Shown: one piece after another, positions 1-5,891 of the stretch
How the letters are laid out: every line of letters starts with the position of its first letter
How positions within the stretch are numbered: the first letter of the stretch is position 1
From: an uncultured Prevotella sp.
GTDB lineage: Bacteria > Bacteroidota > Bacteroidia > Bacteroidales > Bacteroidaceae
NCBI GenBank assembly: GCA_900554835.1
Contig: USJD01000114.1
Span: forward strand, 1 to 11,376
Length of the DNA stretch: 11,376 nt
Direction of reading: 5' to 3'
Notes under the pieces: model-generated
The model's database searches: none
Seen by the model: the letters and a program-made list of their open reading frames with translations, nothing else
Told to the model about the DNA's origin: nothing
Made by a program: the position numbers and the translations under genes

Positions 1-16
1 TTGTGATATTGGAAAA

Positions 17-517
17 ATGAATATAAATATGACAGATAAAATAGAAAAAAAGGAGAGCAGCGAACTGACCACAAAAAGTGACCAGTTGGTTGGTGTTGAC
101 AATATAGAGCCTCTAATAAAAATCATTAGAGGACAACAAGTTATGCTTGACCGTGACCTTGCCACACTTTATGGCGTTGCAACAAAGCGTCTTAATGAGA
201 AAGTAAAACGTAATATTAAACGATTTCCAGAAGATTTCATGTTTCAATTGACCAAGGACGAATGTTTAAGGTCGCAAATTGCGACCTTAAACGAAGGATG
301 CGGACAACATTTGAAATACATGCCTTACGTATTTACTGAAAACGGAGTCGCTATGCTTAGTAGTGTTTTACGTTCTGACACTGCGATTGAGGTGAATATT
401 CGAATAATGCGAGCTTTCACTTCAATGCGTCACTTTCTACAGAACAATGCCGAAGTGTTTCAGCGTCTCTTCCTCTTGGAATACCATCAATTGGAAATGC
501 AACATATCTATTTTTGA
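17..517 (+). CDS. ORF6N-domain DNA-binding protein, short C-terminus
   Basis: The 166-residue product has an ORF6N domain (phage KilA-N/RhuM-type DNA-binding family) at about residues 30-115. Visible signatures are the block VMLDRDLATLYGV (42-54), RFPEDFMFQL (69-78), SQIATL (86-91) and PYVFTENGVAMLSSVL (103-118), followed by an alpha-helical stretch IRIMRAFTSMRHFLQNN. Longer relatives in Bacteroidetes continue past the EYHQLEMQ segment into a further helical region and sometimes a phospholipase-D-like domain. Here the frame stops six residues after that segment, so the protein looks cut short, though short ORF6N proteins also exist. The start at 17 could instead be the in-frame ATG at 29. It probably binds DNA; its role in the cell is unknown. 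A lipoprotein gene follows on the same strand after about 60 bp. Confidence 0.8.
   Translation: MNINMTDKIEKKESSELTTKSDQLVGVDNIEPLIKIIRGQQVMLDRDLATLYGVATKRLNEKVKRNIKRFPEDFMFQLTKDECLRSQIATLNEGCGQHLKYMPYVFTENGVAMLSSVLRSDTAIEVNIRIMRAFTSMRHFLQNNAEVFQRLFLLEYHQLEMQHIYF
264..292. repeat. 14-bp perfect inverted repeat inside the ORF6N gene
   Basis: The left arm GTTTAAGGTCGCAA (264-277) is the exact reverse complement of 279-292, with a single base at 278 between them. It lies wholly within the coding sequence, over residues 83-92 (CLRSQIATLN). It could form a hairpin in mRNA or be a dyad binding site. The coding constraint alone may partly explain it. Confidence 0.75.
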
Positions 518-578
518 CTTTATGTGCCTTTTAATGGCACGAAATTTATTTGTGTATAATCATTATTTGGTGGAAAAT

Positions 579-1610
579 ATGGTAAAAAAGATAATTTTAT
601 TATTGGTGGTCATTTTGCACCTTTGTGGTTGCAATCAAAAAGTCCAATGCACAGAAACCTCTGAGAATGACAGCATAGCGGAATTTTTCAGGAAGTTTTA
701 TGTTGGCTGTAATGACTATTATGCTCAAAGAGTTAATGTCGATGATTCTAAAGGCAAAGCCTACTGTCAAGCTTTGCAAGACGATTTTGTATCATTCCTC
801 AAAAACTTCTGCTGTGATGATATTGTTGCTGACGTTAATAGGATGAATTTTGATATATATGGGTGCGATATAGATACCCTGAATGATAGTGTATTTGGTT
901 CTTTGTATGTGGAAAAAATGAAATATGACAAGAATGTTTATATAGTGCATCTGCAAACAGATTCCCTACATATTCAAAGACCATATACACTTACCAAACA
1001 GGGTGGAAAAATGAAAATCTCTGCCATTGGCAAACGCAAACTTCCCATGGTATTTTGTAATGACACATTATGGATAAAGGATAGTCCTCAATCTATTGAT
1101 GAATTTAATAAATGGCATGGAGTTGCTATCTCAACCAATTATGATGTAGTTGATAGCTTAAAGCTCGCTAAAGATTTTAGGGTGGCAATTTTGTCTCCTA
1201 ATTTTGATAGTTGGAAAGATGCTCCTATACCTCCGATTTGCTCTGATCGTCTCTTGCTTGTTGAGTATAAAAATAAACAGGAGGTTTATGATAATGTGAT
1301 AGGCAATGGAGAGCCTACTGGAGGGTGGTTACCATATGAAATGCTGGTTAAACCATGGGAAGACAAAACTACGGATTTTGTAGAACGCAGTGACTTCATT
1401 CTTTCATATGGTGATGGTAATGGGTACAAGATTTATTATACAATAGGTATTAAAATGATAGAAGGTAAGGCTTATGTGACGGGCATAAAGTGGGAAGAAC
1501 ATGACTCTGGACTTTCATTTCGCAAACAAATCGTACAAGAGTATGATGGCAAGCAAATGCCTTTATCTTCATATAGTAGGTGTATGCCTTGGGAGTTGTC
1601 GCAAGAATAG
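579..1610 (+). CDS. Predicted lipoprotein of unknown function
   Basis: The frame is open from 447, but the ATG at 579 is the better start. It gives a 343-residue protein opening with a signal peptide (MVKKIILLLVVILHLCGC) whose lipobox LCGC places the lipidated cysteine at residue 18. A GGTGGA stretch sits just upstream. The mature part is cysteine- and aromatic-rich with no TM segment after the signal, so it is probably a membrane-anchored, periplasm- or surface-facing protein. I do not recognise the family. The C-terminal half (GNGEPTGGWLPYEM, then SYGDGNGYKIYYTIGIKMIEGKAY in two blocks) looks like a beta-rich fold and vaguely recalls small immunity-like proteins; that is only an impression. 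It converges on the minus-strand element genes across a repeat-filled gap, so it may be cargo or host sequence. Confidence 0.75.
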   Translation: MVKKIILLLVVILHLCGCNQKVQCTETSENDSIAEFFRKFYVGCNDYYAQRVNVDDSKGKAYCQALQDDFVSFLKNFCCDDIVADVNRMNFDIYGCDIDTLNDSVFGSLYVEKMKYDKNVYIVHLQTDSLHIQRPYTLTKQGGKMKISAIGKRKLPMVFCNDTLWIKDSPQSIDEFNKWHGVAISTNYDVVDSLKLAKDFRVAILSPNFDSWKDAPIPPICSDRLLLVEYKNKQEVYDNVIGNGEPTGGWLPYEMLVKPWEDKTTDFVERSDFILSYGDGNGYKIYYTIGIKMIEGKAYVTGIKWEEHDSGLSFRKQIVQEYDGKQMPLSSYSRCMPWELSQE

Positions 1611-1634
1611 GAATCATTAATCGATGACATATAT

Positions 1635-1664
1635 AGTAGAAAGAAAAAATTGGCTTTTTCTACT
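1635..1664. other. Inverted repeat downstream of the lipoprotein gene
   Basis: AGTAGAAA (1635-1642) pairs with TTTCTACT (1657-1664) and can extend inward by AT and GU pairs. It begins 25 bp after the lipoprotein stop codon. Strong T-runs lie inside the structure rather than after it, so a terminator role is possible but not clear. A perfect 12-bp palindrome TAAAACGTTTTA follows at 1674-1685. Confidence 0.4.
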
Positions 1665-1703
1665 CATTCCATGTAAAACGTTTTATCATATGACATGCAT
1701 ATA

Positions 1704-1744
1704 TATACGACAGTAAATCAATGAATCTATACGACAGTAAGTCA
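1704..1744. repeat. Two 17-bp direct repeats, 24-bp period
   Basis: TATACGACAGTAAATCA (1704-1720) and TATACGACAGTAAGTCA (1728-1744) differ at one base and are spaced exactly 24 bp start to start. They lie between converging genes, beside the structured region at 1766. Paired short direct repeats near the end of an integrase-bearing element suit integrase arm sites or binding sites for a replication protein; neither is shown. Confidence 0.7.
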
Positions 1745-1765
1745 TCATATATGCAATTCTCTGCT

Positions 1766-1888
1766 TACCGATAGGTTGATTCAGATACTCGACTTTGGAG
1801 AGGTATCTACCGATAGGCAAGTGCTTTCGAGAGTAACTCGAAAGGTTTTGAGTAACTCAAAACATAACTTGCTATCGTCAGATACCTC
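1766..1888. other. Two-armed cruciform / multibranch inverted-repeat structure
   Basis: An outer stem GAGGTATCT/AGATACCTC (1800-1808 with 1880-1888) encloses, after a 2x2 mismatch, a second stem CGATAG-g-CAAG/CTTGCTATCG (1811-1821 with 1868-1877, one bulged G). Inside are two perfect 8-bp hairpins: CTTTCGAG/CTCGAAAG (1824-1831, 1837-1844; loop AGTAA) and GTTTTGAG/CTCAAAAC (1845-1852, 1856-1863; loop TAA). A partial copy of the outer parts lies upstream: TACCGATAGG at 1766-1775 repeats 1808-1817, and CAGATACTCGA at 1782-1792 nearly repeats 1879-1890. That copy could pair alternatively with 1800-1808. The structure sits just beyond the stop of the primase-like gene. A replication origin, a transfer origin or a structured RNA are all possible. 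It is not tRNA-like. Confidence 0.75.
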
Positions 1889-1904
1889 GATTTTTCAAAT
1901 CATC

Positions 1905-2975
1905 TCAGAGTCTGAAACCACGTTGCCTTTTAGGAGTGCGGAAACGTGGTTGAGACTCGTCAACAATTTCGAGTTTGAAGACATCTATCAACTTCCGAAT
2001 GGCAGGATTCTGTTTGATGAGGGCTTGAAGTTTTGCTTCTGCAGGCTTGATTTTGAGCAAATAATCAGCAATGTCCAAGCCTTTAGCTTTATCTTCTTCG
2101 CAAGCTTGATGCTCTAAAAAGTCGAAAAGCGTTGCACGGATGCCGAGAACTTGCATCATTGGCAGCTTATCTTGCCAAACTGTTGTCGCTCCCAAATCAG
2201 GGAATAAGACCACATCTCTGTTTTTCAGAACAGATAACGACTTCGTGTTAAAGCAACCATTCTTACCACCACTTGCTATCCATATGAATTGAGGAAGATA
2301 GTAGGAGGCTATCAAGGCTGTCTTCTCACTTTCAACCAATGCTATAGGCTTGGTCTTGTCTTTATTGATAAGATGTTCGCCAAAGAAGCATTGACAGAGA
2401 TTGAAATCCGTGTGGGGGATAAGCGAGTGTACCCATGAAACATGGCTGTATGGTTCTTTTACTCGCTTACCTGTCTCGGGATAATAGAGCATTACCTTAC
2501 CAGTTCTCACCTTACCTTGATTGTCAACTTGCCAAAATACCGTGGCACCAGTCCAGTGTTTGGAAGTTCCGACATGATATTTCTCCATCAAAGAAAGAGT
2601 AGCTGTTTCACCGAATTGAGAAGATAGAAACAAGAAAAGGTTGTTTGCCTCATAACATTTCTGAGAACTTCGCATGATGTTCTCGTCTATATAAGAAGTG
2701 GGTAATGGCTTCAGTATTTCTCTCTTCTTATATGAAATAGTCTCATCCTTTGTGAATGTCTCATTCTTCTCGGGATTCTTCTCAAAAAAATCCTTGGGAG
2801 TGAAGTGATAACCACAACTTTGCTCATGGTTGCAGCGCCCCACGTAGGTAGGAAACTCAATCTTCCCTTCTGTGTCAATATATCGGGCGAAGCTACGTTT
2901 CTTATGACATTCTGGACATGTATGTCGGGTAGCGATGCCTTTGTATGGCTCTAATATGAATCTATGTGTACTCAT
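1905..2975 (-). CDS. DUF6371 zinc-ribbon/toprim primase-like protein
   Basis: The 356-residue protein begins with a zinc ribbon: C20-x2-C23 and C48-x5-C54, as in DnaG-type primases. Its C-terminal half has toprim-like motifs: ALVESEKTALIAS (212-224), with acidic E215/E217, and VVLFPDLGATTVW (255-267), with D260. This matches the DUF6371 proteins of Bacteroidetes mobile elements, thought to act in element DNA replication; the activity is family inference. The tail (PRFRTPKRQRGFRL) is very basic and its DNA encodes a hairpin. It is the last gene of an apparent operon after the small HTH and DUF3987 genes. It starts at an ATG preceded by an A-rich stretch, with an 84-bp gap from the DUF3987 stop that is filled by a long hairpin. 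Confidence 0.85.
   Translation of the reverse strand: MSTHRFILEPYKGIATRHTCPECHKKRSFARYIDTEGKIEFPTYVGRCNHEQSCGYHFTPKDFFEKNPEKNETFTKDETISYKKREILKPLPTSYIDENIMRSSQKCYEANNLFLFLSSQFGETATLSLMEKYHVGTSKHWTGATVFWQVDNQGKVRTGKVMLYYPETGKRVKEPYSHVSWVHSLIPHTDFNLCQCFFGEHLINKDKTKPIALVESEKTALIASYYLPQFIWIASGGKNGCFNTKSLSVLKNRDVVLFPDLGATTVWQDKLPMMQVLGIRATLFDFLEHQACEEDKAKGLDIADYLLKIKPAEAKLQALIKQNPAIRKLIDVFKLEIVDESQPRFRTPKRQRGFRL
1908..1958. other. Imperfect hairpin in the 3' end of the DUF6371 gene
   Basis: GAGTCT (1908-1913) pairs with AGACTC (1953-1958), and AACCACGTT (1916-1924) pairs with AACGTGGTT (1943-1951), with a small mismatch between stems and an 18-nt loop. It is entirely coding (the basic C-terminal tail) and abuts the cruciform region downstream. 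A short GATTT/AAATC hairpin at 1889-1901 bridges the two. Confidence 0.6.
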
Positions 2976-2990
2976 TTCATTTTTTTTTAT

Positions 2991-3063
2991 GTGGCGGTTC
3001 TGTCGGTTTTGTCGCTTTTGGTATTAAAACCGCCAAAAGCGACAATTCCGACAATACCGTCAC
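2991..3063. other. Long intercistronic inverted repeat between DUF3987 and DUF6371 genes
   Basis: Two 31-nt arms, 2991-3021 and 3033-3063, pair over an 11-nt loop. The inner 13 bp (TTGTCGCTTTTGG with CCAAAAGCGACAA) and the next 6 bp (TGTCGG/CCGACA) are perfect and separated by a 2x2 mismatch. An outer 8-bp stem (GTGGCGGT/ACCGTCAC, one GU-type pair) follows another 2x2 mismatch. The structure starts at the DUF3987 stop codon and ends about 15 bp before the DUF6371 ATG. No U-run follows on the minus strand, so an ordinary intrinsic terminator is unlikely. An mRNA processing or translation-control hairpin, or a DNA site for the replication proteins, fits better. Confidence 0.75.
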
Positions 3064-4454
3064 GAGTTAATCTTTGAATATTCTCCATGCTTCTCTTTGC
3101 GAAATAGAACTCCGATGTTATCATTCAGAAATCTTTCCAATGTCCTTGACTTCATGTCGTTCTCTTTGGCGACATCATGAGCTTGGGCCGTAGTGAATGT
3201 TGCAGGAAGATGGTTGACGATTGCTTGTTGTTGAGCTGTAAGCATATTCTCGTTGAGGATATTTTGTACTGATATGGCAGAGTTCTTGAAATAATCTGTC
3301 AATCGGATGGCTCGCTCTACACTCAGCAGGTCGATGGCTTCCTTATCACATTCTCCACACGTCCATCGTGCCAATTGAATAATCAGACAGAAACGGATGA
3401 TGTATATCTCCAACTTGCAATAGATGCTGACAATGGTGTCATTTGTTTCATTGTCGCATTGCTCGGAGAAGTGATGCTGCCATTCATAGAGCCTTGCCTT
3501 AGCTTCTTCAGTGAATGATAAGACATGAGGCTCGATTTCCTGTTGCTCATTTATTGGACACTCCATATCAATAAGGTGCTGAATGATGGCTTGCCAATCT
3601 CGCTCTATATTATCGGGCAACTCTCGGTCACTCCATCTCGCTTTCTGCTGAAGGTTAGGCATGACGAACAAAATGCGATCGATGAAGCCGTTGCTGGAGC
3701 GTTCGCCTTTCGCCAACTCACTAAGTATCTTCTTTTGGATGGTTCCGATTACTGAGATATAGGGACGTTTAATGAAGATGGAACTCTTGGAACTTCTTCT
3801 GTCTGATATGGTTGTCTTGGCGCTAAAGACTGATAGCCAGAACTGTTCCTCTGAACCATTGTTATAGCGGTTGAAGTTCTTGAACCATGCAGACAACTCG
3901 TCTGTCCATAGGCATAAACCCCTCTTGTTCTGCGCATGAATATAGCTCAAGCCTTCTGGTGTGACATCAGAGACCAAGAAACGTTTGCGTACAGGTTCTT
4001 GCGGAAATCCATCCTCTCCATTTTCAATGCGTTCCTTGCGAGACATGCACATCTTTTCCTCAAACTTACTGTATTGCTCCTCGAACAACTTGTTTTGCTC
4101 ATAGTCGTAATCGAGGAATGGCTTCATAGCGAAGCTAAGTGGGTGGCTCTTGTTGGCTCCTGGTCTTCCGATAAGAGCCATGTATAAGATAGGACTTTCA
4201 AGCCAACCTTGTTTCATCTGTGCCAAGTGCGTGTTGCCGATACCAACAGCCAATGCAGTGAGTATGGCTGCTGATATATAGTCGGTAGGAAAACTGTGGC
4301 ATTCGTGTACCTCCTTGATGATTCTCTGAATCTTGGCAGGAAAGATGCTTACGGGAAACTGGCTTCCTGATAGGCGAGTACTCATATCAATAGCCTTATC
4401 CATGATAATCATTGGATTGATGGAAGTTTCCTTATTGTTATTTAAAGCTGTCAT
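3060..4454 (-). CDS. DUF3987 ATPase/helicase-like replication protein
   Basis: The 464-residue protein matches the DUF3987 family common in Bacteroidetes integrative elements and prophages. It has a Walker A motif GRPGANKS (96-103), a Walker B-like segment LCLWTDELSAW (180-190, acidic D185/E186), a sensor-like GTIQ (237-240) and an arginine-finger-like NGFIDRILFV (255-264, R260). The C-terminal 60 residues look like a winged-helix domain. Family knowledge suggests a P-loop ATPase working with a primase in replication of the element; the exact activity is not established here. It starts 11 bp after the stop of the small HTH gene, so the two are almost certainly cotranscribed. The start is supported by that spacing. 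Confidence 0.88.
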   Translation of the reverse strand: MTALNNNKETSINPMIIMDKAIDMSTRLSGSQFPVSIFPAKIQRIIKEVHECHSFPTDYISAAILTALAVGIGNTHLAQMKQGWLESPILYMALIGRPGANKSHPLSFAMKPFLDYDYEQNKLFEEQYSKFEEKMCMSRKERIENGEDGFPQEPVRKRFLVSDVTPEGLSYIHAQNKRGLCLWTDELSAWFKNFNRYNNGSEEQFWLSVFSAKTTISDRRSSKSSIFIKRPYISVIGTIQKKILSELAKGERSSNGFIDRILFVMPNLQQKARWSDRELPDNIERDWQAIIQHLIDMECPINEQQEIEPHVLSFTEEAKARLYEWQHHFSEQCDNETNDTIVSIYCKLEIYIIRFCLIIQLARWTCGECDKEAIDLLSVERAIRLTDYFKNSAISVQNILNENMLTAQQQAIVNHLPATFTTAQAHDVAKENDMKSRTLERFLNDNIGVLFRKEKHGEYSKINS

Positions 4455-4465
4455 TTGGCATAGAG

Positions 4466-4834
4466 TTAAAAATTATACATTGACTTGGGTTTGCGCTTCA
4501 TTCCTCCTTGCATGGCTTTTAGCATTTCAGAATAGTTCTGCTCCTTGGTAGCTTTTCGACCATTCTCAATCCATGCAAGCAGCTCATCCTTATAGAAGTA
4601 TAGCTTCTTACCTTTTTTATAGGATGGCAGAATGCCTTGGTTTACCAATCGATAAATGGTTGGCTTCGACTTCATTATAATAATAGCAGCCTCATCAATC
4701 TCAACCAATATATGGTTATTTGCTGATGATGTAGGTTGAAGTGCTGATACCATTTGCTTCAACTCGATAACTTGTTCTGTTAAATAAGATACCGCTTGTG
4801 GTAACTTATCAAAGGTGATACTTTCATTTATCAT
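4466..4834 (-). CDS. Small excisionase-like HTH protein (HTH_17/MerR-like)
   Basis: The 122-residue protein has a short helical, coiled-coil-like N-terminus (about 13-33). A winged HTH of the MerR/excisionase type follows (45-92), with IDEAAIIIMKSKPTIYRLVNQG and a wing ending in LYFYKDELLAWIENG, each read in short blocks. The tail is basic (GGMKRKPKSMYNF). Such proteins are usually excisionases or transcription factors of mobile elements. It is the first gene of the HTH/DUF3987/DUF6371 operon. Its promoter carries the same phased boxes as the integrase promoter, so it is likely induced together with the integrase. Confidence 0.85.
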   Translation of the reverse strand: MINESITFDKLPQAVSYLTEQVIELKQMVSALQPTSSANNHILVEIDEAAIIIMKSKPTIYRLVNQGILPSYKKGKKLYFYKDELLAWIENGRKATKEQNYSEMLKAMQGGMKRKPKSMYNF

Positions 4835-4860
4835 ATCTGTTCATTTTTTATTATTCGGGT

Positions 4861-4921
4861 ACAAAGTAAATGAGTTATGTAATGGAGATAAATATCACTG
4901 AGATATAACCTCTGAATAACC
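4861..4921 (-). promoter_or_regulatory. Promoter and 11-bp-phased operator of the HTH/DUF3987 operon
   Basis: On the minus strand a Bacteroidetes-like -7 element TTACTTTGT (4861-4869) lies about 27 bp before the HTH ATG. Upstream come boxes reading ATAACC on the plus strand at 4905-4910 and 4916-4921, with a degenerate third (ATCACT) at 4894-4899, all 11 bp apart. The whole stretch aligns without gaps to 7072-7132 in front of the integrase. The boxes sit just upstream of the -33 position, a geometry typical of an activator site. Confidence 0.7.
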
Positions 4922-4933
4922 GCTCAATGCTTA

Positions 4934-5728
4934 TCAGCAACAATAATGTTTCTTGATTCCGCCTTGAACATCTAAGCTTGGTAGTAATTCTATGATGCAG
5001 GTACCTTCCATTCTTAACTTCCTTATAATAGTGGATATTTCCACATCAACCAGCGCATCAGCAAAAACTTGTTTTATAAAGGTTGCTGTTTCAATGCCTT
5101 TCTTCTTGAAGAGATTTCCTATATTCCAAGCATAATGCATTAAGTCTATAGTACGAATAGCCTTATCAACAATCAATGAATGATGTCTCATGTGTGTAGA
5201 GGCACAACACTGGAAAATAGCGATGTTGTCACAAAGTTGGTTCAAATGCTCCTCTTTCATGTAGGCAGCAAAAGTTCTTCTGGTATAATCGATAGCTGAG
5301 TTTAACAAGACCTTTTCCTTCTTGGCTTTGTCTTCCAATGCTTCCTGTCTCAACTGTTCATAGCTTGTAATACAAGAAGAGGCTTCATCTGCATAGACGA
5401 AAGTTACATCTTCCAGGTTTAGCTCTTCCCCCTCGTCATATGTATTTGTTTCATTGATGGCAATAGAAGACAGACGCTTTCTTTCTGTATTGTTTACTGT
5501 ATTACAAAAGATATGCTTAAACCATGGGGCAAGCAATCGTACGATACTATCTAATGCATGGAGATAAACAACCATCAGTATGGTGGTTGAGATAACGAAC
5601 GTCAAGTTGCAGCTAAAGGTGTCTACACCATATTGCATAGCTTCGTTGCGAACAAGTGCACCAATGATAGACATTGCACACAAAACCAATAAATGCTGTG
5701 TCAAAAATTCTTTTTTAAACTGTTTCAT
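4934..5728 (-). CDS. Two-TM protein of unknown function, element-associated
   Basis: This is a 264-residue protein. Two hydrophobic segments near the N-terminus (about 12-26 and 41-57) should anchor it in the inner membrane. After a positively charged linker, an acidic stretch (95-115) and a lysine/glutamate-rich helix (about 123-142) lead to a soluble helical C-terminal domain ending HYCC. The segment with HYAWNIGNLFKKKG (198-211) and STIIRKLRMEGT (232-243) resembles unnamed proteins of Bacteroidetes mobile elements; I do not know a function. It has its own promoter with a perfect 24-bp palindrome upstream. It lies between the integrase terminator and the second phased promoter, so it appears to be a separate transcription unit. 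Confidence 0.75.
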   Translation of the reverse strand: MKQFKKEFLTQHLLVLCAMSIIGALVRNEAMQYGVDTFSCNLTFVISTTILMVVYLHALDSIVRLLAPWFKHIFCNTVNNTERKRLSSIAINETNTYDEGEELNLEDVTFVYADEASSCITSYEQLRQEALEDKAKKEKVLLNSAIDYTRRTFAAYMKEEHLNQLCDNIAIFQCCASTHMRHHSLIVDKAIRTIDLMHYAWNIGNLFKKKGIETATFIKQVFADALVDVEISTIIRKLRMEGTCIIELLPSLDVQGGIKKHYCC

Positions 5729-5754
5729 ATTGCGTATTATTAATCATTTGTGGC

Positions 5755-5763
5755 GCAAAAATA
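5755..5763 (-). promoter_or_regulatory. Predicted -7 element of the two-TM gene
   Basis: Read on the minus strand, TATTTTTGC matches the Bacteroidetes TAnnTTTGY consensus exactly and lies about 27 bp upstream of the ATG at 5728. No good TTTG box is found at the usual distance, which would suit dependence on a factor bound at the adjoining palindrome. Confidence 0.55.
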
Positions 5764-5784
5764 GGAAAAACTGCAGAAACTGAC

Positions 5785-5808
5785 ACGTGAGTCACGCGTG
5801 ACTCACGT
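5785..5808. promoter_or_regulatory. Perfect 24-bp palindrome, candidate operator
   Basis: The half-site ACGTGAGTCACG (5785-5796) is followed directly by its exact reverse complement (5797-5808). Each half is itself built around GTGAGTCAC. It starts 22 bp upstream of the -7 element of the two-TM gene, overlapping or flanking the -33 position, and lies between that gene and the integrase terminator. No T-run follows it on either strand. A dimeric regulator binding site is the simplest reading. Confidence 0.65.
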
Positions 5809-5831
5809 AAAACTTTTAGGAGCCTTTAACT

Positions 5832-5868
5832 AAAAAGCCCGATATTGAACATTTTTTCAATATCGGGC
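5832..5868 (-). terminator. Intrinsic terminator of the integrase gene
   Basis: A perfect 13-bp stem GCCCGATATTGAA/TTCAATATCGGGC (5837-5849 with 5856-5868) with a 6-nt loop is followed on the minus strand by TTTTT (5836-5832). It begins 24 bp after the integrase stop codon. It separates the integrase transcript from the two-TM gene. Confidence 0.88.
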
Positions 5869-5891
5869 ACCATGAAATGAATGCAATGGAT

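Noticed and set aside
1..20. Window start resembles an mnmE-like tail (reads C-D-I-G-K)
   Set aside because: It is in the opposite orientation to that needed for an att duplicate, contains an extra residue, and continues into a plausible A-rich leader for the ORF6N gene.
447..578. N-terminal extension of the lipoprotein frame
   Set aside because: It overlaps the ORF6N gene, codes for unlike sequence, and would bury the signal peptide and lipobox that begin at the ATG at 579.
1800..1888. tRNA or group II intron fragment
   Set aside because: There are only two inner arms, with loops of 3 and 5 nt, no anticodon or T-loop sequence, and no intron-encoded protein or domain V-like motif.
1704..1890. 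CRISPR array
   Set aside because: The repeats are only two, closely spaced, and the remainder are inverted repeats; there are no regular repeat-spacer units or cas genes.
1776..2117. 113-residue plus-strand open frame
   Set aside because: It runs through the cruciform and antisense to the primase-like gene; its composition reflects the inverted repeats, with no recognisable domain.
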